Shown piece by piece: positions 1 to 8,072 of a DNA stretch of 64,000 bases. A model generated the notes under the pieces. The model made no database searches. It saw only the letters and a program-made list of their open reading frames with translations, and had not been told where the DNA came from. The DNA lies in assembly GCF_002831585.1 (NCBI RefSeq), contig NZ_CP025113.1, positions 4,789,001 to 4,853,000 on the forward strand, written 5' to 3'. Each line of letters begins with the position of its first letter. Within the stretch, counting starts at the first letter, position 1. A program made the translations under genes and the position numbers. This DNA comes from Bradyrhizobium sp. SK17. Lineage in GTDB: Bacteria; Pseudomonadota; Alphaproteobacteria; Rhizobiales; Xanthobacteraceae.

Positions 1-1
1 C

Positions 2-310
2 AGCGTTACCCAGGACGCGGCCCGCAAGCTCTACAGCATTACCGAGCAGGGCAAGGCGCATCTCGCGGAGAACCGCGCCACCGCGGACACCATTCTCGAG
101 GCGCTGTCACGGATCGGCCGTCGCATGGAGGAGGTGCGCGAAGCCTTCGCCGGCGTCAGTGATCTCGACAGCGAGGCGTCCGACGATGTGCATCGCGCCC
201 GTCACGCGCTGAAGAGCGCGTTGCGCCAGAAGCGTGGCTGCGATGCCGCCGAGGCGCGGCGGATCGCGAAAATCCTGGACCGCGCCGCGGCCGAAATCCT
301 CCAGCAATGA
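2..310 (+). CDS. PadR-family transcriptional regulator, C-terminal part (cut by window edge)
   Basis: The reading frame is open from base 2 and ends at TGA 308-310, giving about 102 visible residues. The visible part begins with a segment typical of the end of a PadR winged helix (KLYSITEQGKAHL, the beta-wing followed by 'T.eG'). It continues into a long charged alpha-helical tail of the kind used for dimerisation. The DNA-recognition helix lies before the window. The stop overlaps an ATG at 307, and the next gene's better start is 334, so the two are probably co-transcribed. Family call is fairly safe; ligand and target are unknown. Confidence 0.7.
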   Translation, partial: SVTQDAARKLYSITEQGKAHLAENRATADTILEALSRIGRRMEEVREAFAGVSDLDSEASDDVHRARHALKSALRQKRGCDAAEARRIAKILDRAAAEILQQ

Positions 311-333
311 CGCGGCCGCAAGGGAGACCCTTC

Positions 334-978
334 ATGTACAACGCCGAACCGCACAGCGCGATCGCCGATGGTCGCGTCACCGCCGTCATCGAGCGCCTTC
401 AGGCCACGCGCCGGGCGCCGGTGAGGGGCAACCCGATGCAGAGCGGCAGCCGCGATCCGCACGACTATGCGGAGCAGGGATTTTCAATTCACCCGGAGCA
501 GGGCGAATTGATCTATCTCCTGTGCCGCGGCCTGCGCGCCAGGCGCGTCGCCGAGTTCGCGACCTCGGTCGGCATGTCGACGCTGTATTTCGCGGCCGCG
601 ATGCGCGACAATGGCGGCGGCACCGTGATCGGCTCGGAGATCGTGCCGGCGAAGGTCGTGACCGCGAAGCGCCATCTCGCGGAGGCTGGCCTTGCCGACT
701 ACGCCGAGATCCGCGAGGGCGATGCGCGCAAGACGCTGCGCGATCTCGGCGGCCCCGTCGACTTCATCCTGATCGATGGCTGGCCGGGCGACAAGGGACC
801 GACGCTGGCGCGCCAGGTGATCGAGATCGTCGCGCCGCAATTGCGGGTCGGCGGCTATGTCATGAACGACAATGCCGAGGCGGATTTTCTGGAGTTCGTG
901 CGTGATCCCAAGAATGGCTTCGTGTCGATCACGCTGCCGCTCAAGGGTGGCACCGAACTCTGCCTGAAGGTTGCATAG
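334..978 (+). CDS. Class I SAM-dependent O-methyltransferase family protein
   Basis: A 214-residue soluble protein resembling small class I (catechol-type) O-methyltransferases. The SAM-binding core shows as VAEFATSVGMSTLYFA (motif I region), an acidic E after the next strand (IGSEIVP), then GDARKTL and FILIDGWPGD, the DxxK-like metal/SAM motif of this group. The start at 334 is preferred over the ATG at 307 because AGGGAG lies 8 bases upstream and 307 overlaps the PadR stop. It probably forms an operon with the PadR gene, which suggests that the regulator controls it. Substrate cannot be inferred. Confidence 0.8.
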   Translation: MYNAEPHSAIADGRVTAVIERLQATRRAPVRGNPMQSGSRDPHDYAEQGFSIHPEQGELIYLLCRGLRARRVAEFATSVGMSTLYFAAAMRDNGGGTVIGSEIVPAKVVTAKRHLAEAGLADYAEIREGDARKTLRDLGGPVDFILIDGWPGDKGPTLARQVIEIVAPQLRVGGYVMNDNAEADFLEFVRDPKNGFVSITLPLKGGTELCLKVA

Positions 979-1102
979 GGGGCGGTTCTTCTCGAAGACA
1001 AGTCCTGCTGGCGTGATTGTGAGCCGTCGTGGCATCACGCCATGCTGGATTTTGTCGACGCTTCTTGCTCTGCTCTCTGAAAAATCAGGAGCGAAGCGCC
1101 GC

Positions 1103-1798
1103 ATGTCCGATATCTCGCCACATCATCCGCTCGACCGTCCGATCTGGAGCGCGCTGACCACACGACAGCGTGACCTCGCGGAGGGCGGTGCCGATGCCCG
1201 ACGCTTCCCGCTCGCGATCGCACCTTTTGCCGATATCGCCGACATGTCGCCGCGGAGCTTTGCCGCGCTGGGCACGCTGCTGTCGGGACCTGATATCGCG
1301 GTGCTGTTCACGCCGGACCCTGTCGCTGTGCCGCCGGAGTTCAAGGTGCTGCTGGCCGAGACCGGCGAGCAGATGATCGGAACGCCTGCCAATTATACCG
1401 CGTCCGACGCCGAGATCGTCAGGCTCGGCGTCGCCGACGTTCCGGCGATGATGGCGTTGACCGAACTGACCAAGCCCGGACCGTTCAGCGCAAGGACGCA
1501 TGAGCTCGGCAACTTCTTCGGCATCCGCGTCGGCGGCGAACTGGTCGCAATGACGGGCGAACGGATGAAGCCGGGGAACTATACCGAGATGACCGCGGTC
1601 TGCGTGCATCCGGACCATCGCGGCCGCGGTTATGCGCAGGCGCTGCTATCGGCGGTCGGCCGCCAGATCGTGGCGCGCGGCGAAATTCCGTTCCTGCATG
1701 TCTTCACCAGCAACGTCTCGGCGATCGCGCTGTACCGCCGCCAGGGCATGGAGATCCGCCGCCGTCTGCACATCACGGTGTTGCAGAATCAAGGGTAG
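1103..1798 (+). CDS. GNAT-family N-acetyltransferase
   Basis: A 231-residue protein. The C-terminal half carries a GNAT fold of the FR47-like type: MTAVCVHPDHRGRGYAQAL is the acetyl-CoA pyrophosphate-binding motif A (V-x-P-x-x-R-G-x-G-x-A), followed by FTSNVSAIALYRRQGM, the motif B 'N..A..LY...GF' segment. The N-terminal 100 residues are less conserved and probably form the substrate side. An ORF extends upstream to 971, but ATG 1103 has AGGAG about 11 bases before it and begins where family similarity begins. The acceptor substrate is unknown. Confidence 0.82.
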   Translation: MSDISPHHPLDRPIWSALTTRQRDLAEGGADARRFPLAIAPFADIADMSPRSFAALGTLLSGPDIAVLFTPDPVAVPPEFKVLLAETGEQMIGTPANYTASDAEIVRLGVADVPAMMALTELTKPGPFSARTHELGNFFGIRVGGELVAMTGERMKPGNYTEMTAVCVHPDHRGRGYAQALLSAVGRQIVARGEIPFLHVFTSNVSAIALYRRQGMEIRRRLHITVLQNQG

Positions 1799-1932
1799 GG
1801 CTGGGCTGGAGGGGAACTGTCTACTTAAGTAAATGGGGACGAAACAGTTCAGTTCAAGAATTGTCAGGTGCGCCTCCCACCGCGTATGTCCCGCCTCCCT
1901 CAAACGCTGGGGATGGAGCGGGGAGCACAGCG

Positions 1933-3087
1933 ATGGCGGTTGCGACTTCAGGCGGATTTGCCCACGAGCGGTTTTCGGCGGCGCGCGAGGCGTTCGAGGC
2001 CAATTTCACCGAGGGGGAGGAACTCGGCGCATCGTTCTGCGCCACGATCGACGGCGAGACCGTGGTCGACCTGTGGGGCGGCTTCGCCGACGAGGCGTGC
2101 CGGCGGCCCTGGACACGCGAGACCATCGTCAACGTCTATTCGATCACCAAGACCATGACCGCGCTGACTGCGTTGTGGCTCGCCGACCGCGGCGAGCTCG
2201 ATTTCGCCGCACCCGTTGCGCGCTACTGGCCGGAATTTGCGGCGAACGGCAAGGCCGCCATCACGGTGGCGCAGCTGATGAGCCATTCGGCCGGCCTCTC
2301 GGGCTGGCATCCCGCGATCAGCGGCGAGGATTTCTACGACTGGGAGAAGGCGACCTCGACACTGGCCGCGCAGGCGCCGCTGTGGGCGCCGGGCACCGCG
2401 TCCGGCTATCATGTCTACACCTTCGGCTTCCTGATCGGCGAGGTTGTGAGACGGATCACCGGCAAGACGCTCGGCATGGTGTTTCGTGAGGCGATCGCAT
2501 CGCCCTTGCGCGCGGATTTCTGGATCGGGCTGCCGGCATCGGAAGACCATCGCGTTGCCGACCTCGTGCCGTTCCTGCCGTCATCGGCCGGGACCGGCAT
2601 CGAGATGACGACCATCCAGAAGATCACCTTCAGCGACACCCGGACCGACGTGCCGTCGACCAAAACCCGTGCCTGGCGCGGTGCGGAAATTCCGGCGGTG
2701 AATGGTCACGGCAACGCCCGATCGATCGCTGCGATCCAGACCATCCTGGCAACCGGCGGTGTCGCGAACGGTCAGCGATTCATGTCCGAGGCTGGCTGTC
2801 GCAAGGCGTTGGAGGTGCAGGTCGATGGACCGGACCTCGTGATGCGCGGCATCTCCGTTCGCTTCGGTCTCGGCTATGGGCTGCCGAGCCCGATCCTCAG
2901 CCTGGTGCCGCCTAATCCGAACACGCTGTTCTGGTCGGGCGGCGGCGGGTCGTTCGTGCTGGTCGATACCGATGCGCGCATGACGTTTGCCTATGCGATG
3001 AACCGGATGCAGCGCGGACTGGTCGGCGATGCCCGCTCGTTCCGGATCATCCGTGCGATGTGGCGGGCGCTCGGGATGACGCCCTGA
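1933..3087 (+). CDS. Serine hydrolase, class C beta-lactamase / EstB-type esterase family
   Basis: A 384-residue protein with the SxxK nucleophile motif at residues 70-73 (YSITKTM), a conserved GYH tyrosine near residue 159 in W.PGT..GYH, and a C-terminal FWSGGGGS segment in the position of the KTG box. This is the pattern of esterase-like members of the beta-lactamase/transpeptidase family (EstB, LACTB) rather than of true AmpC enzymes. No signal peptide is seen, so it is probably a cytoplasmic esterase or amidase and not a resistance enzyme. The start at ATG 1933 has a GGAG about 10 bases upstream; a TTG at 1861 would add an unconvincing N-terminus. Confidence 0.82.
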   Translation: MAVATSGGFAHERFSAAREAFEANFTEGEELGASFCATIDGETVVDLWGGFADEACRRPWTRETIVNVYSITKTMTALTALWLADRGELDFAAPVARYWPEFAANGKAAITVAQLMSHSAGLSGWHPAISGEDFYDWEKATSTLAAQAPLWAPGTASGYHVYTFGFLIGEVVRRITGKTLGMVFREAIASPLRADFWIGLPASEDHRVADLVPFLPSSAGTGIEMTTIQKITFSDTRTDVPSTKTRAWRGAEIPAVNGHGNARSIAAIQTILATGGVANGQRFMSEAGCRKALEVQVDGPDLVMRGISVRFGLGYGLPSPILSLVPPNPNTLFWSGGGGSFVLVDTDARMTFAYAMNRMQRGLVGDARSFRIIRAMWRALGMTP

Positions 3088-3104
3088 CCGGTGATGTCGT
3101 GCGC

Positions 3105-5018
3105 TCAGGCCAGCCTGTTGCCGGCGAGATGCACCGTGCGCTTGTCGCAACTCGGATCGATCGCGACCGCGTTGGCCGCGATGTGCCCGCGTGCGGCGAC
3201 GTTATTGCTGATCTCGACATTCCTGGCGCGGCCGACATAGATCGCGCTGTTCGGCTTGATCCGATAGTAATCGCCGGCACCGAACGTATTGCCGCGAATG
3301 AAGGTCTGGCCGATCACATTGCCGGCGATTTTGACGCCGTCGGCATTGCTGACGAAGATCGCGTAGATGTAGGAATCGTCGATGTGGTTGCCTTCGATGA
3401 TCACGCGCCGGTTTTCGAAATTGCCCTGGAATCCGTTGGCGCCCTGCGGCGGCACCATGCCGACATAAATCGTGCCGAGCGTCTCGCTGCCGCTGGTCAG
3501 TTCGTTGGCGCCGTTGACGCAATGACTGAAGCGGTTGTTGCGGAACACGAGGTTGTCGGCAAATCCGGATTCCGACCAGAAGCCGATGTCGCTGCCCGCC
3601 TGCAACGCCACCCCGGTCGAGAAGGTGAACTGGCAATTCTCGACGATGGCGTTCGGCGCCTTCATCAGCACGCGGCCGCAGGCGTGGAAATTGCAGCGCA
3701 GCACGGTGGCGCCGGATCCGATATGCGTCAGCGAGGTGACGGCATCGCCGACCTTGAGCGGCAGGTCCTGCTGCAACACGACGTCGTAGATCAGATCCGG
3801 CTGCGTGGTCGGGCTCTTGTTCTTCCAGAGCTGGGCGATCTTCGCCTTCAGCTCCGGCGCGTGACGCTTGGCGAACTGGGCGACCTTGCCGCGCCCGAGC
3901 GAGCGGAACGTTGCGTGATCGCAGCTCTCGATGTCGTCGCCGGCCGCAAGGCCGACGTCCCATTTGGGGCTGAGCAGAAACCGCCGCGGCGCGGGTTTTG
4001 CCACGACATAATAGTAGAAGCCGTGCACGTTGATGGCGTCGTCGGAGGTGTTGGCGAAACTGCAATCCTCGATGGTCGGACCGTGCGCGACTGCGGTGAA
4101 GTGCGAGCCGTCGGAATTGGTCGAGATCAGGCGGTCGGTCGTCGCGCCCTTCGGCCGCGGTCCCGGAACCACCGAGACCTTTTGCAGCATCATCGTGCCT
4201 TCGCCGCCGTTCTCGATGATGCCCATGCCTGGCGAAGCGAGTAACTTCAGGTCGATCAGGCTGGTGGCGACACTGGTGTCCACCGCGATGGCGTGTGCGC
4301 CGCCATTGGCGACGGTAACGACGTCGCCGACCGCGACCGGCAGCTGGCTCGGGAAGCGGTCGTTCGCGCTCCAATGTAACTGCACCTTGATCAGGCCTTC
4401 GCTGAGGCGCGTGGCGTGGGCCGGCGAGAGAAAGTCGCGTGCGCCGGTCTTCAGCGCCCGGTTGTGGCGGTCCATCACCTTGAAGAAACCATCGGTGAAG
4501 GCGGCCAGCAGCGCAGCATCATCGGGATAGCCGGGATCGACCCTCACCGTGATCTCGACCGCCTTCTTGTCGAAGGCGGTGATCGTTCCCTGGGTGAAGG
4601 GCAGCGGGTCGTAGTCGATGGTGAGATCACGGACGGTGAGGCGGTTGCAGCCGGAGACCACCAGCGTTCCGGTGCGGGTGGTGTTGATCAGCTGCGCGCC
4701 GTTGCCGTTGAGCTCGAAGCCGTACAACTGCCGGAACGCCAGCGGCCGCTTGATCCGGTAGCTGGTGTTCTTCTCGAGGTTGAGGACGATGTGAGCTGGT
4801 CCGGCCTTGGCGGCCTCGGCCGCCGCCTTGGCGATTGCGGCCAGCGCCTTGGCGAACGCCGCGTCGGCATCGCCGCCGGACGTCGCCGTGAAAGTTGCCA
4901 TGTCGAAACTGGCCGCGCTGGGAACCGATACCTGCTCGGCGCGGCCTTCGGTGGGGAGCAGCGGGCTCGCCACGAAAAGCGAGGCAAGCGTCAGCGCTCG
5001 CCGGCGGCTGATCGGCAT
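3105..5018 (-). CDS. Tat-exported right-handed parallel beta-helix repeat protein
   Basis: A 637-residue protein that starts with a twin-arginine signal (SRRRALTLASLFVASPLLP followed by GRAEQ), so it should be exported folded. The body contains many short repeats of the parallel beta-helix type (for example VIEGNHIDDSYIYAIFVSN, VEISNNVAARGHIAANAVA, FRNNRFSHCVNG), as in pectate-lyase-like carbohydrate-active or polysaccharide-binding proteins. The start at 5018 has AGGAG upstream. No specific catalytic residues could be assigned. It is a single-gene unit, convergent with the preceding serine hydrolase. Substrate is unknown. Confidence 0.78.
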   Translation of the reverse strand: MPISRRRALTLASLFVASPLLPTEGRAEQVSVPSAASFDMATFTATSGGDADAAFAKALAAIAKAAAEAAKAGPAHIVLNLEKNTSYRIKRPLAFRQLYGFELNGNGAQLINTTRTGTLVVSGCNRLTVRDLTIDYDPLPFTQGTITAFDKKAVEITVRVDPGYPDDAALLAAFTDGFFKVMDRHNRALKTGARDFLSPAHATRLSEGLIKVQLHWSANDRFPSQLPVAVGDVVTVANGGAHAIAVDTSVATSLIDLKLLASPGMGIIENGGEGTMMLQKVSVVPGPRPKGATTDRLISTNSDGSHFTAVAHGPTIEDCSFANTSDDAINVHGFYYYVVAKPAPRRFLLSPKWDVGLAAGDDIESCDHATFRSLGRGKVAQFAKRHAPELKAKIAQLWKNKSPTTQPDLIYDVVLQQDLPLKVGDAVTSLTHIGSGATVLRCNFHACGRVLMKAPNAIVENCQFTFSTGVALQAGSDIGFWSESGFADNLVFRNNRFSHCVNGANELTSGSETLGTIYVGMVPPQGANGFQGNFENRRVIIEGNHIDDSYIYAIFVSNADGVKIAGNVIGQTFIRGNTFGAGDYYRIKPNSAIYVGRARNVEISNNVAARGHIAANAVAIDPSCDKRTVHLAGNRLA

Positions 5019-5171
5019 GGGCACGGCTCCTTGCGCGACCGGGATTGGTCGCGCGCATGATCGGTCGGTGGAGATGAATTGGAGCCAAACGGCGAAGACA
5101 TGGCGACGGGGCTCTCGACGTTGTGAACGACGTCGCCGCCGAAGCTGTCGGATTTGGATATCTTGCCGCGG

Positions 5172-5189
5172 TTGAGGGATTTTCCTCAT
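5172..5189. promoter_or_regulatory. Candidate LuxR-type operator upstream of hchA
   Basis: An 18-bp imperfect palindrome, TTGAGG-GATTTT-CCTCAT, ends 63 bp before the hchA start. The same palindrome, in a perfect-arm version, lies 50 bp before the luxR-type gene at 6283. The sequence match is directly seen; operator function is an inference from the paired placement. Confidence 0.5.
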
Positions 5190-5252
5190 TCGTGATGTGT
5201 CGATCCGTGGCTATCTTCGTTGGACCGCAACACGATGAGAGAGGATATCTCG

Positions 5253-6128
5253 ATGTCCGAGCAATCCCAGGACAAGCATCCCGTAGCTGATCCGGCCGAG
5301 AACAACGCCTTCTTTCCGTCGCCTTATTCGCTTGGACAATTCACCTCGGCCAAGTCGGATCTCTCCGGCGCGGACTATCCCAATGCCTACAAGGGCGGCC
5401 GCTGGAAGATTCTGATGATCGCCGCGGATGAGCGCTATCTGCTGTTGCAGAACGGCACGATGTTCTCGACCGGGAACCATCCTGTCGAGACCTTGCTGCC
5501 GATGTACCACCTCGACAAGGCCGGCTTCGAGTTCGACATCGCGACGGTATCCGGCAATCCGGTCAAGTTCGAGCTCTGGGCGTTCCCGAACCAGGATGAC
5601 GCGGTCAAAAGCATCTACCAGAAGTATCTCGGCAGGCTGAAGCAGCCGCTCAAGCTCTCCGACGTGATCGAAGACAAGCTCGGCAAGGACTCCGATTATA
5701 TCGCGCTGTTCATTCCCGGCGGCCATGGCGCGCTGATCGGTCTCCCCGGAAGCCTGGACGTGAAAGTTGCCCTGAAATGGGCGCTCGATAACGACAAGCA
5801 CATCGTCTCGCTGTGCCACGGTCCGGCGGCGCTGCTGGCCTCCGCGGTCGGCGAAGCCAAGGGCGACTATCCGTTCAAGGGCTACAAGATCTGCGCATTT
5901 CCCGACGCCATCGATCGGACCACGCCCGACATCGGCTACATGCCGGGCGCGCTGACCTGGGCCTTCGGCGAACGGCTGCAGGCGCTCGGCGTCGAGATTC
6001 TCAACAAAGACATCACCGGCAAGACGTATCAGGATCGCAAGCTGATCACGGGTGACAGCCCGTTCGCCGCCAACAACGTCGGCAAAGCGGCCGCGAAGGC
6101 CTTGCTGGATTCACTCGGCGAGCGCTGA
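5253..6128 (+). CDS. hchA: Hsp31-type chaperone / glyoxalase III, DJ-1/PfpI superfamily
   Basis: A 291-residue protein that aligns by eye along its whole length with E. coli Hsp31 (HchA). Shared segments include [12 protein letters not shown] near the N-terminus, [25 protein letters not shown], the nucleophile elbow SLCHGPAAL (Cys188-His189) and [21 protein letters not shown] with the third catalytic Asp. Family members are holding chaperones and also glyoxalase III/deglycase enzymes acting on methylglyoxal. The start at 5253 follows AGAGGA. A TTGAGG-N6-CCTCA palindrome 63 bp upstream links it to the downstream LuxR regulator. Confidence 0.93.
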   Translation: MSEQSQDKHPVADPAENNAFFPSPYSLGQFTSAKSDLSGADYPNAYKGGRWKILMIAADERYLLLQNGTMFSTGNHPVETLLPMYHLDKAGFEFDIATVSGNPVKFELWAFPNQDDAVKSIYQKYLGRLKQPLKLSDVIEDKLGKDSDYIALFIPGGHGALIGLPGSLDVKVALKWALDNDKHIVSLCHGPAALLASAVGEAKGDYPFKGYKICAFPDAIDRTTPDIGYMPGALTWAFGERLQALGVEILNKDITGKTYQDRKLITGDSPFAANNVGKAAAKALLDSLGER

Positions 6129-6215
6129 GGGCAAGGCCGAAGTTGCAGACGGCGCGGCGAACTGCCACGCCGCCTGCCATCGGACAGCGCCGCGCGGCTT
6201 GCAGGTCCGCGTCGC

Positions 6216-6233
6216 TTGAGGGAAAGTCCTCAA
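6216..6233. promoter_or_regulatory. Candidate LuxR-type operator upstream of the luxR-like gene
   Basis: TTGAGG-GAAAGT-CCTCAA has perfect 6-bp arms with a 6-bp spacer, 50 bp before the regulator start at 6283. It matches the site upstream of hchA (5172-5189) in 11 of the 12 arm bases and in spacing, as expected if the regulator controls itself and hchA. Confidence 0.5.
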
Positions 6234-6282
6234 TGCGTCCGGGCGTGCTCAATAGCGGTTCCCGGGACATGATGGCATCAAC

Positions 6283-6987
6283 ATGGACCGCTACATCGAA
6301 GCCGTGGTTGCGATCGAGGACAGCGAAAGCTTGCCCGCGATTCAGGCGGCCGTGCGGTCGGCAGGCGCGCCGCTCGGCTACGACCGGTTCGTGATGTTCT
6401 CGGCATCCCCGGCGCGCGATGACCTGGTCGACCAGATCTACTGGGTCGAAGGCGACTGGTTCGGAAAAGGGGTGACGGTCGATGCCGAAACCTACGTCCG
6501 GCATTGTCCGGTGACGCGTAATTTCCTCAACGTGGATCAGTCCTTCTTCTGGACCAAAGTGATGTCGGCGCGCGGTGAAAAGTACCGCGTGGTCCGCACG
6601 CCGCGCGGACCTGGCTTTCACGGATTGCAGGTCCCGGTGTTCGGGCGAACTGGCCTTGAAGGCGCGATGAGCCTTGCCGGGACTCGGATCGAGGCGTCGG
6701 CGCGGACCCGCGTGGTGCTGACGATGGTCGGCGTCGCGGCGTTTCGCGCTGCCCGCCGGCTGATGCAGGCGCATGCGCCGAACGGTGCGTCGAGCCTGTC
6801 GCCGCGCGAGCGCGAAGTGCTGCGTTGGACCGCGGCGGGACGACGACAGGCCGACATCGCAGCGTCGCTGGGGCTATCGATGCGAACGGTGGAAAACCAC
6901 CTCCGCCGCGCACGATTTCGTCTCGGCGTCGCGACCACGGCGCAGGCGATCCGGCTCGCGATTCGCAGCGGCGAGATCGAGGACTGA
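6283..6987 (+). CDS. LuxR-family regulator with autoinducer-binding-like domain (solo)
   Basis: A 234-residue protein. Residues about 15-160 look like an N-acyl-homoserine-lactone-binding domain (W59, Y71, P76 and W90 fall in the usual places), and residues 171-230 form a LuxR/FixJ HTH (LSPREREVLRWTAAGRRQADIAASLGLS, then TVENHL). The aspartate that normally precedes the conserved proline (D70 in TraR numbering) is Cys75 here, so the ligand may not be a standard acyl-homoserine lactone. There is no luxI-type synthase nearby, making this a LuxR solo. Placement directly after hchA and the shared palindromes suggest that it regulates hchA. Confidence 0.85.
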   Translation: MDRYIEAVVAIEDSESLPAIQAAVRSAGAPLGYDRFVMFSASPARDDLVDQIYWVEGDWFGKGVTVDAETYVRHCPVTRNFLNVDQSFFWTKVMSARGEKYRVVRTPRGPGFHGLQVPVFGRTGLEGAMSLAGTRIEASARTRVVLTMVGVAAFRAARRLMQAHAPNGASSLSPREREVLRWTAAGRRQADIAASLGLSMRTVENHLRRARFRLGVATTAQAIRLAIRSGEIED

Positions 6988-7036
6988 ACGGGAACCCGGC
7001 GACCGCCAGGGGGAGACGGCGGTGCAGCGGCCTTCC

Positions 7037-7978
7037 TCAGCGTGTCCTTGCCGCCTTCGCCTTGGTTTCCAGCTTGCCGCCTTGCGCGGCGATCCGCGTC
7101 AGGGCATCGGCAAACGCGCGTGCGGCCGGGCCGAGCGGGTCGTCGAGCCGGCGGGCCAGATAGGCTTCCATCGCAACCGCGGCGTTTCGGCCGAGCGCGC
7201 CGGTCTCGACCCGCACCAGGCGGCGTTCCCTCAGGTCGCGCGCCACCTGCCAGAGCGGCAGGCGGCCCCAGCCGAGCCCGGCCAGGATCATGGCGTGCTT
7301 GGTGTCCTGATTGCTGACCCTGCAAATCTGCGGCGAGAGCACGCCGAAGCTGCGGCCCTCCGACAGCGACGTCGGATCCGACAGCACGATCTGCAAATGA
7401 TCGGCAAGGTCGGCGACGGTCTTGCGGCCACGGCGCGCCAGCGGATGCCGCGCGGAGGTGACGGCGACCATCTGCACGGCGCAGATCGCATCGAGCGCGA
7501 GGCGGGGATCGCGGAAATCCTCGCCGACCGTCACGGCGAGCGCACTGCGCCGCTCGGTGAGGGCGGCGATCGGGCCGCCCATCGGTTCGACCGCGAGCCG
7601 CACGCTGACCGACGGATAAGCCACCCGCATCTCGGTCAGCGCTGCGCCGACCGCGGCGATCGGAAACAGCGTGTCGACGACGAGCGAGAGCTCCGACTCC
7701 ACCCCGTCGCCGAGGCCATGGGCCCGTGCCCGCATCGCGTCGACCCGGAGCAGGAGGTCGCGCGCGTTGCCGAGCAGCGCCTTGCCTTCGGCCGTCAGCA
7801 CCGGACGATGGCTGCTGCGGTCGAACAGCATGATGCCGAGCTCGGCCTCGAGGTTGGCGATGGCATGGCTGACCGCGGATTGCACCCGCGCCAGCCTGGT
7901 CGCGGCGGCGCGAAAGCTGCCGCTCTCGGCGATGGTGACGAAGACGCGGATCTGATCGAGCGTGAGGTTATCGAGCAT
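7037..7978 (-). CDS. LysR-family transcriptional regulator
   Basis: A 313-residue protein with the standard layout: an N-terminal winged HTH at residues about 5-64 (FVTIAESGSFRAAATRLARVQSAVSHAIANLE) and a periplasmic-binding-protein-like effector domain from about residue 90. It is divergent from an MFS transporter gene starting at 8073, with about 94 bp between the two starts. In the usual LysR arrangement it would control that transporter. An imperfect inverted repeat lies in the shared intergenic region. Effector unknown. Confidence 0.92.
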   Translation of the reverse strand: MLDNLTLDQIRVFVTIAESGSFRAAATRLARVQSAVSHAIANLEAELGIMLFDRSSHRPVLTAEGKALLGNARDLLLRVDAMRARAHGLGDGVESELSLVVDTLFPIAAVGAALTEMRVAYPSVSVRLAVEPMGGPIAALTERRSALAVTVGEDFRDPRLALDAICAVQMVAVTSARHPLARRGRKTVADLADHLQIVLSDPTSLSEGRSFGVLSPQICRVSNQDTKHAMILAGLGWGRLPLWQVARDLRERRLVRVETGALGRNAAVAMEAYLARRLDDPLGPAARAFADALTRIAAQGGKLETKAKAARTR

Positions 7979-7988
7979 GATCTATGAA

Positions 7989-8027
7989 ATCGATCAAGGA
8001 GATGCAAAACATATCACTCCTGTCGAT
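7989..8027. promoter_or_regulatory. Candidate LysR operator in divergent promoter region
   Basis: Inverted repeat between the lysR-type gene and the MFS gene: ATCGATCAAGGAG at 7989-8001 and CTCCTGTCGAT at 8017-8027 (reverse complement ATCGACAGGAG, two bases shorter in the middle). The AT-richer centre would suit the overlapping divergent promoters. Function is inferred only from position and symmetry. Confidence 0.35.
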
Positions 8028-8072
8028 GGCCGCGAAACGCTATTTCTGCTGGCCTCGAGGCGAGGTGGACGC

